Origin: DASSJM01 sp036280655
GTDB lineage: Bacteria; Actinomycetota; UBA4738; HRBIN12
NCBI GenBank assembly: GCA_036280655.1
Contig: DASUQI010000067.1
Coordinates: 1-17,396 of the forward strand
DNA: 17,396 nt
Direction of reading: 5' to 3'
Below are positions 12,725 to 17,396 of this stretch, piece after piece. A program made the position numbers and the translations under genes. Each line of letters opens with the position of its first letter. Positions within the stretch are counted from its first letter, which is position 1. Below the pieces are notes generated by a model. The model did no database searches and was not told the DNA's origin. It saw only the letters and a program-made list of their open reading frames with translations.

Positions 12725-13966
12725 GTGCCGACCACGGAGCGACGGATCGGGTTGGGGATGGTCTTCCTGCTCCTCGCCGGGACCCTCGCACTCGGGCACG
12801 CGATCAAGGCGCCCTGCGTCTCGGGCGACTGGGGCGACGGCCGCCAGTACACACGGCTCTGCTACACGGACATCGCGCCGCTGCTCGGCAAGGAAGACCT
12901 CGCCGGGGACCGCCTCCCGTACCTCGACCCCTGCGGATCCGGGGCCGAAGGGGCCTGCGACGAGTACCCAGTCCTCACGATGTGGACGATGCGCGTCGCC
13001 GCCTGGACCTCGGGGGCCGACATCGCGCGCTTCGTGTACGCGAACGCGATCCTGTTGTGGCTCGCGGCGTTCGCGACCGCCCTGTGCCTGTACGTCATGG
13101 TCGGCTCGCGCGCGCTCTACTTCGTGCTCGCGCCGACGCTCGCGATCTATGCGACCACGAACTGGGACCTGATCGCCGTCGCGTTCGCGACGGGTGCCAC
13201 CCTCGCGTACCTCCGGCGACGCGACGGGTGGGCGGGGCTCCTGCTGGGGCTCGGTGCGGCGGCCAAGCTCTACCCGGCGCTGCTCTTGATCCCGTTCGTC
13301 GCCGGGCGGCTCCGCCAGGGCGAGCCCGAGCGGGGGACGCGGCTCGCGGCGGCCGCGTTTGGAACCTGGGTCGTCGTGAATCTGCCCTTCGCGATCGGCG
13401 GCACGTCTGGCTGGTGGGAGTTCTTCCGGTACAACACGGAGCGGACGGCGGACTGGGACAGCCTGTGGTTCATCGCGTGCCACCGGCTGACCGGTGAGCT
13501 CGGCTGCTCAGTGGACTGGCCGGCCGACCTCGGCTCGGCGATCCTGTTCCTTGCCTCGGTCGCGATCGTCTGGCGGCTGAAGGCCGTGCGGGACGCGGAA
13601 TTCCCGCGGTGGACGCTGGGGTTCCCGATCCTCGTGCTGTTCCTGCTCTCGAGCAAGGTGTACTCGCCGCAGTTCAGCCTCTGGCTCCTGCCCTGGTTCG
13701 CGCTCGCCGTGCCGAACCTCCCGCTGTTCGTGGCCTTCCAGCTCGCGGACGTAGGAGTGTTCGTCACGCGGTTCTCCTGGTTCGGGACCATGATCGGACT
13801 GGACTCGGGGCTCGCCGGACTGCCGATCGGGGCGTTCGAGATCGCCGTGGTGGTCCGCGCCGCGATCCTCCTGCTCTGCGTGGTCGCCTGGGTCCGCCGG
13901 AGCGAGACCACCCTCACGCAGCCGCTCGTGCCGGCGAGGGTGGCGGTGGTCGATGCCGCCGACTGA
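12725..13966 (+). CDS. GT87/DUF2029-type polytopic membrane glycosyltransferase, paralogue 1
   Basis: A 413-residue integral membrane protein with around ten or more hydrophobic segments. It resembles the GT-C glycosyltransferases of family GT87 (DUF2029), which use polyprenyl-phosphate sugars on the outer face of the membrane. Visible marks are an acidic residue in the first outside loop (CYTD, Asp49), NWDLIAVA, the family-like GAAAKLYPALLLIPF, and YSPQFSLWLLPW. Four cysteines lie in the first loop (31, 46, 70, 78) and two more in a later loop (WFIACHRLTGELGC); all are kept in the neighbouring paralogue. The GTG start is placed by the -10 box and by alignment with the paralogue. Donor and acceptor cannot be read from sequence; an envelope polysaccharide or glycolipid is likely. 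Confidence 0.85.
   Translation: MPTTERRIGLGMVFLLLAGTLALGHAIKAPCVSGDWGDGRQYTRLCYTDIAPLLGKEDLAGDRLPYLDPCGSGAEGACDEYPVLTMWTMRVAAWTSGADIARFVYANAILLWLAAFATALCLYVMVGSRALYFVLAPTLAIYATTNWDLIAVAFATGATLAYLRRRDGWAGLLLGLGAAAKLYPALLLIPFVAGRLRQGEPERGTRLAAAAFGTWVVVNLPFAIGGTSGWWEFFRYNTERTADWDSLWFIACHRLTGELGCSVDWPADLGSAILFLASVAIVWRLKAVRDAEFPRWTLGFPILVLFLLSSKVYSPQFSLWLLPWFALAVPNLPLFVAFQLADVGVFVTRFSWFGTMIGLDSGLAGLPIGAFEIAVVVRAAILLLCVVAWVRRSETTLTQPLVPARVAVVDAAD
13610..13707 (+). repeat. Near-identical 98-base block shared with 14916-15013
   Basis: Within the tandem paralogues this block and the one at 14916-15013 agree at 91 of 98 bases by hand alignment. It encodes the WTLGFPILVLFLL to WFALA membrane segment. 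The rest of the genes looks clearly more diverged. Confidence 0.7.
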
Positions 13967-14015
13967 TCCCCCGGTCGACGTCGAGAGCCTCCCCTCCGGG
14001 GCACGGCCCGCCGGA

Positions 14016-14021
14016 GATAAT
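14016..14021 (+). promoter_or_regulatory. -10 box (GATAAT) for glycosyltransferase gene 2
   Basis: GATAAT ends nine bases before the ATG at 14031, so the 5' leader would be only about two or three bases. No ribosome-binding site is visible. The preceding CCTCCCC-x-CCGGG also occurs upstream of gene 1, which suggests the promoter was duplicated with the gene. Confidence 0.55.
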
Positions 14022-14030
14022 CCGACAACG

Positions 14031-15281
14031 ATGTCTGGCTCCCCGAAACGCACGATCGGGCTCGGGCTGGTCTTCGCGCTGCTTGCGGGAACGCTCGCGA
14101 TCGGGCACGCGATCAAGGCGCCGTGCGTCTGGGAGTCCTGGGACGACGGCCGCCCGTTCAAGTACCTCTGCTACACGGACATGATCGCGCTGCACACGAG
14201 CGAACAGCTCACCGGCGGGCGCCTGCCGTTCCTGGACCCGTGCGACATCCCGCCGGGGAGCACCTGTGACGAATATCCGGTCCTCACGATGTACGCGATG
14301 CGCCTGGCGGCGTTCGCGTCCGGCGACTCGAACACGAAGTTCTTCTACGCGAACGCGATCCTCGTGTGGATCGCGGCGTTCTGGATCGCGCTCCTGCTCT
14401 ACATCATGGTCGGGACCCGCGCGTTGTACTTCGTCCTCGCGCCCACGCTCGCGCTCTACGCCACGAACAACTGGGACCTGATCGCGGTGGCCCTGGCCAC
14501 CGGCGGAACACTCGCGTACTTCCGACGACGCGACGTATGGTCCGGCGTCCTGCTCGGGCTCGGCGCGGCGGCCAAGCTGTACCCCGCGTTGTTGGTGATC
14601 CCGTTCGTCGTCGGCCGGTTCCGGAGTAAGGAGCCCGATCGCGGGATCCATATCGCGTGGGCGGCGGCCGGCACGTGGATCGCGGTGAACGTGCCGTTCG
14701 CGCTCTTCGGAACGCTCGGGTGGTGGGAGTTCTTCCGCAACAGCGGTGCGCGCGCGGCGAGCTGGAACAGCGTGTGGTTCCTCGTGTGCGAGCGTGTCAC
14801 CGGCGAGGGGTGCACGAACACCCGGGCGATCAACATCGTCTCCGCGTGGCTGTTCGTGATCCTCCTCGGCGTCGTGTGGAGGATGAAGGCCAAGCGCGAA
14901 CCCGGGTTCCCGAGATGGACCCTCGGGTTCCCGATCCTCGTGCTGTTCCTGCTCACGGGCAAGCTCTACTCGCCGCAGTTCAGCCTGTGGCTCCTGCCCT
15001 GGTTCGCGCTCGCGCTGCCGAACCTCCGGCTCTTCGTCGCGTTCCAGCTCACGGACGTCGCCGTCTACGTGACGGAGTTCTCGTGGCTCGGCGGCGGCGT
15101 CGAGGGGGGCCTCGCCGGGCTGCCCCTCGGGGCGATGCAGCTCGCGATCCTCGCCCGCACGGTCGTCCTCGTCCTCTGCCTGGTCTCGTGGGTTCGGCGG
15201 CGCGAGCCGGTGCCGACGGCGGCCCCGCCGCTCGCCCGGGATGCGCCCGTCCCGGTCGGGACCTCGGAGGTCCGGGCGTGA
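14031..15281 (+). CDS. GT87/DUF2029-type polytopic membrane glycosyltransferase, paralogue 2
   Basis: A 416-residue membrane protein, collinear with the preceding gene and well over half identical by eye. Shared landmarks include GHAIKAPC, CYTD (Asp50), CDEYPVLTM, ALYFVLAPTLALYA, GLGAAAKLYPALL, GWWEFF and YSPQFSLWLLPW. The four first-loop cysteines (32, 47, 71, 79) and the later pair (VCERVTGEGC) are conserved. The most divergent part is the first outside loop between these cysteines, where substrate choice could differ. The ATG at 14031 is supported by the -10 box and by the paralogue; a longer frame from 13953 would overlap the previous gene's 3' end. The stop overlaps the next gene as GTGA, so the third enzyme is co-translated with this one. 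Confidence 0.87.
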   Translation: MSGSPKRTIGLGLVFALLAGTLAIGHAIKAPCVWESWDDGRPFKYLCYTDMIALHTSEQLTGGRLPFLDPCDIPPGSTCDEYPVLTMYAMRLAAFASGDSNTKFFYANAILVWIAAFWIALLLYIMVGTRALYFVLAPTLALYATNNWDLIAVALATGGTLAYFRRRDVWSGVLLGLGAAAKLYPALLVIPFVVGRFRSKEPDRGIHIAWAAAGTWIAVNVPFALFGTLGWWEFFRNSGARAASWNSVWFLVCERVTGEGCTNTRAINIVSAWLFVILLGVVWRMKAKREPGFPRWTLGFPILVLFLLTGKLYSPQFSLWLLPWFALALPNLRLFVAFQLTDVAVYVTEFSWLGGGVEGGLAGLPLGAMQLAILARTVVLVLCLVSWVRRREPVPTAAPPLARDAPVPVGTSEVRA

Positions 15282-16528
15282 GCACCGGGGCCGGGACGGA
15301 CTCGGGCGTCCGAGGCCCCGAGCCGGCCGGCGACGCCGCGGACCCGGTCGAGGCCGCTCCGCCAGCGGCCGGATGGAGGGAGCTGGCCGCCGGGGCGTTC
15401 CGTTTCTCCCTCCTCGCGTTCGTCGGCCTTCGGCTCGCGATGCTCCTGATCGGGGTGGTCAGTGTGGCGCTGTTCCCGTCGCTCGCGCCCGTCGGCGTCT
15501 CGGGGTGGCGCGCGGGACCCGTCGACCTCGGATGGCAGCACGCGTTCGCCGCGTGGGAGCGGTTCGACGCGCTGTGGTTCCTGAGGATCGCGGACGGCGG
15601 CTACCGGTTCGAGGACGGGAGCGCCGCCTTCTTCCCCTTGTACCCGCTCGCGATCCGCGGCGTGTCGTTCGTGCTCGGCGGCGCGCCGCTCGCCGCGGCG
15701 ACCCTCGTGTCGAACGCGGCCTTCCTCGCCGCCCTGTTCGTGACGTATGTGCTCACGACCGCCGAGCTCTCCGAGCGCACGGCCCGCACCACCGTGGTGC
15801 TGCTCTGCGTGTTCCCGGCGTCGCACTTCTTCCTCATGCCGTACAGCGAGTCGCTGTTCCTGCTGCTCGCGGTCACGGCCTTCTGGGCCGCGAGACGCGG
15901 TCGATGGGCGAGCGCCGGCGGCGCGGGCGCCCTCGCCGCGCTCACGCGAAGCCTCGGGGTCGCCCTCGCGCCGGCGTTGGTCGTCGAGGCCCTGCACCAG
16001 CGGGCCGAGCGGGGCGCCCGCGTCTGGCCCGGGGTGGCGGCCGCCGCGGCGACCGGGCTCGGTCTCGTTGCCTACCTCGCGTACTGGGCCGTTCGAGCCG
16101 GCGACTGGTTCGCGCCGATCACCCGACAGGCCAACTGGGAGCGAACCCTGTCCTTCCCGCTCGTCACCCTGTGGAACGGGACCGTCGACGCGTTCCGGTA
16201 CCTCGACGACCCGAACGGCGGCTACTGGCTGCTCGACTGGGTGATCGTGGTCCCGATGCTCGCCGCGTCGGTCTACGCGGTCGTGCGCCTGCGCCCCTCC
16301 TACGGCGTCTACTTGTGGGCCGGCCTCCTGCTGCCCCTCACCTTCGCGTTCGAAGGCCGCCCCCTCATGTCGATGCCCCGGTTCCTGCTGCCCCTGTTCC
16401 CCGCGTTCTGGGGCCTCGCGCTCGGGCTCGAGCGCCTGCGCGTCCCGAGGGCGGTCGCCTACGTGGCCGGCGCCGTGGGGCTCGGGATCCTCTGCCTGCT
16501 AACGGTCAACTGGTACTACATCTTCTGA
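15278..16528 (+). CDS. PIG-V-like membrane mannosyltransferase family protein
   Basis: A 416-residue polytopic membrane protein of the GT-C fold. After a disordered, acidic and Ala/Pro-rich cytoplasmic start of about 35 residues comes a membrane segment. Then follows an outside loop with WERFDALWF (Asp97, likely catalytic) and the AFFPLYPL motif, then FPASHFFLMPYSESLFLLL. These are hallmarks of PIG-V, the second mannosyltransferase of GPI synthesis, and its bacterial relatives. Bacteria lack GPI anchors, so here it probably adds a mannose or similar sugar to an envelope glycan or lipid. The GTG at 15278 overlaps the previous stop by four bases and has GGAGG seven bases upstream, so it forms an operon with paralogue 2. 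Confidence 0.88.
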   Translation: MSTGAGTDSGVRGPEPAGDAADPVEAAPPAAGWRELAAGAFRFSLLAFVGLRLAMLLIGVVSVALFPSLAPVGVSGWRAGPVDLGWQHAFAAWERFDALWFLRIADGGYRFEDGSAAFFPLYPLAIRGVSFVLGGAPLAAATLVSNAAFLAALFVTYVLTTAELSERTARTTVVLLCVFPASHFFLMPYSESLFLLLAVTAFWAARRGRWASAGGAGALAALTRSLGVALAPALVVEALHQRAERGARVWPGVAAAAATGLGLVAYLAYWAVRAGDWFAPITRQANWERTLSFPLVTLWNGTVDAFRYLDDPNGGYWLLDWVIVVPMLAASVYAVVRLRPSYGVYLWAGLLLPLTFAFEGRPLMSMPRFLLPLFPAFWGLALGLERLRVPRAVAYVAGAVGLGILCLLTVNWYYIF

Positions 16529-16600
16529 CGCTGGCCGCCCTCGTTTCGCAGGCGATTTCCGCACGGGTTCGCATCGAGCGACCGTCGATGGCCATCCTCC

Positions 16601-16640
16601 TCTGTCGTCGGCCTCTTGTTCTTTACGGATCGACGACAGA
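16601..16640. repeat. 10-bp perfect inverted repeat downstream of the glycosyltransferases
   Basis: TCTGTCGTCG (16601-16610) and CGACGACAGA (16631-16640) are perfect inverted copies around 20 bases that include TTGTTCTTTACG. It lies 73 bases after the last glycosyltransferase and 11 bases before the small ORF at 16651. It could be a terminator hairpin lacking a U run, or an operator for the small ORF. Confidence 0.55.
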
Positions 16641-16650
16641 AGGGGGCGCG

Positions 16651-16814
16651 ATGGACACGCTAATTCGTGAGTTGGGATGGACGTACTCTTGTCCCATCTG
16701 TGGGACCAGTTCGACAATGACAAGGCTCCCGAGGATTACTCATGTCCGTTCTGCTGCACCCAACAAAGACCCTCGCGGGTAGCTGATCGCGCCGGGTGGG
16801 AGTTCCCTGACTGA
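16651..16814 (+). pseudogene. Frameshifted small zinc-ribbon ORF
   Basis: An ATG at 16651 with AAGGGGG just upstream opens a frame that reads MDTLIRELGWTYSCPICG and then turns to unlike sequence, ending at 16782. The overlapping frame, one base back, continues with DQFDNDKAPEDYSCPFC and ends WEFPD at 16814. Joined by a one-base shift near 16697-16712, the two give C-x2-C-x14-C-x2-C, a plausible zinc ribbon of about 54 residues. I see no convincing slippery heptamer, so a decayed gene or a sequencing indel is more likely than programmed frameshifting. The function is unknown. Base composition is less GC-rich than the neighbours. Confidence 0.4.
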
Positions 16815-17137
16815 AACGGAGAGACAGGGAATGAGCACCTACACCTACGCCCCACAACGGGGAAGAGCGATTGCAACGCACCTCTGAGAAACGCTCTTGT
16901 TCCACGCCCGGATGCTCCACCTAACTCTCGGTCTACAACCCATCTCACTCTTGTTGGATTCACGAGCCAGTCACGCTGATGCGCTATCTCTCGCCCACGC
17001 GGTCCTAGGCAGAGTCGGCACAGTCCCGGCGCAGCCCGTAGTCGTTATGGAACCGATTATCTCAACATCCGCGAGGAGGACCGGACGCTTCGGGGGGTGC
17101 TGGTCGGGATGCTGCGGGAGGCTGATGGCCACCCTGC
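16815..17137. other. Gene-poor, lower-GC stretch
   Basis: No ORF here has the codon bias or sequence of a real protein. A 7-bp inverted repeat (TTCCCTG 16803-16809, CAGGGAA 16825-16831) lies at its left edge. At its right end the plus frame 17046-17141 reads YGTDYLNIREEDRTLRGVLV and on to GHPA before a stop, which looks like a genuine protein end without a credible start. The stretch may hold decayed or recently acquired DNA. I see no tRNA, insertion sequence or clear repeat. Confidence 0.4.
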
Positions 17138-17396
17138 CTAGCGGTCGACCTCGAACCACACGGCCTTCTGTCCGTCGAGGGAAAGGCCCCAGCGGTCGGC
17201 GAGCTCGTCGACAATCCTCAATCCCCCGAAGTGGACTCGACCGTTCGTTCCCTCCAGGTTGAGTCGGTCGAAGGTGAACCTTGGAGCACCGTCCACGACG
17301 GCCACCCGGATCACGGAGTCATCGTCCCGCAACCGTAGACCGATCCGGCCATCCGCCTCAGGCTTGCCATGGCGAACCGCGTTGCCGACGATCTCG
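17138..17396 (-). CDS. RsbW-like anti-sigma/regulatory HATPase, C-terminal part (cut by window edge)
   Basis: The last 86 codons of a gene that enters from the right edge. The visible protein begins EIVGNAVRHG, the N box of GHKL ATPases. It continues with a G1-like VVDGAP and then FGGLRIVDELADRWG, the G2 region of the short HATPase domains found in RsbW and SpoIIAB anti-sigma factors, and ends with KAVWFEVDR. Such proteins bind or phosphorylate anti-sigma antagonists, or serve as the regulatory kinase of PP2C-type modules. The N-terminus is missing, so additional domains are possible. Its stop codon overlaps the end of the plus-strand remnant at 17141. Confidence 0.85.
   Translation of the reverse strand, partial: EIVGNAVRHGKPEADGRIGLRLRDDDSVIRVAVVDGAPRFTFDRLNLEGTNGRVHFGGLRIVDELADRWGLSLDGQKAVWFEVDR

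Noticed and set aside
11678..13483. 601-codon minus-strand frame over panB and the first glycosyltransferase
   Set aside because: Composition is that of antisense GC-rich DNA. It crosses two promoters and a terminator, and panB is unmistakable on the other strand.
14657..15277. Long N-terminal extension of the PIG-V-like protein
   Set aside because: The extension is an out-of-frame reading of the preceding glycosyltransferase. The GTG at 15278 with GGAGG gives a normal family length.
16831..16887. 18-codon ORF beginning MSTYTYAPQ
   Set aside because: Too short, weak upstream signal, and not distinguishable from chance.
16660..16963. Minus-strand ORFs of 75-86 codons in the low-GC stretch
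   Set aside because: No codon bias, no ribosome-binding site and no recognisable motif.
16897..17262. 121-codon plus-strand ORF near the right edge
   Set aside because: It overlaps the well-supported HATPase gene and its C-terminal half is an Arg/Ser/Pro-rich shadow.

Overview
The window is high-GC, gene-dense bacterial chromosome. It most likely comes from an actinobacterium, perhaps an uncultured deep-branching one. The evidence is: DnaK lacks the large N-terminal insert of Gram-negative Hsp70s; Dcd is a 190-residue enzyme closely resembling the mycobacterial bifunctional form; there is an EtfD-like membrane Fe-S reductase; GTG starts and 4-base stop/start overlaps are common; and several -10 boxes sit so close to start codons that leaderless mRNAs are likely. 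The assignment rests on recognised protein families, not on a search.

Layout. Positions 1-2470 (minus) hold a heat-shock operon dnaK-hsp20-grpE(partial), with a clear sigma70-type promoter overlapped by a HAIR-like (HspR) inverted repeat. Positions 2551-4542 (plus) encode the EtfD-like reductase. Positions 4730-6332 (plus) hold a soluble NarL-type histidine kinase, its response regulator and a small acidic ORF. Next come dcd (minus), tRNA-Gly(CCC) (plus), and nth and dnaB (minus). Further right is the conserved rpsF-ssb-rpsR-rplI operon (minus). A plus-strand zinc-ribbon gene and several inverted repeats separate rplI from dnaB, which often follow each other directly in bacteria. panB diverges from rpsF and ends at a strong GC hairpin. 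Positions 12725-16528 (plus) hold a glycosyltransferase cluster: two tandem GT87/DUF2029-like paralogues and a PIG-V-like mannosyltransferase. Positions 16529-17137 are visibly lower in GC and gene-poor, with a frameshifted small zinc-ribbon ORF. The right edge cuts an RsbW-like HATPase gene (minus).

Most of the window is housekeeping: chaperones, ribosomal proteins, replication, base-excision repair, nucleotide and pantothenate synthesis. The less ordinary parts are the duplicated glycosyltransferases with a conserved six-cysteine pattern and leaderless-type promoters, the insertion between rplI and dnaB, a CTG start for rpsF, an SSB without the usual acidic tip, and the degraded region near the right edge. 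I saw no CRISPR array, insertion sequence, phage gene or obvious defence system.
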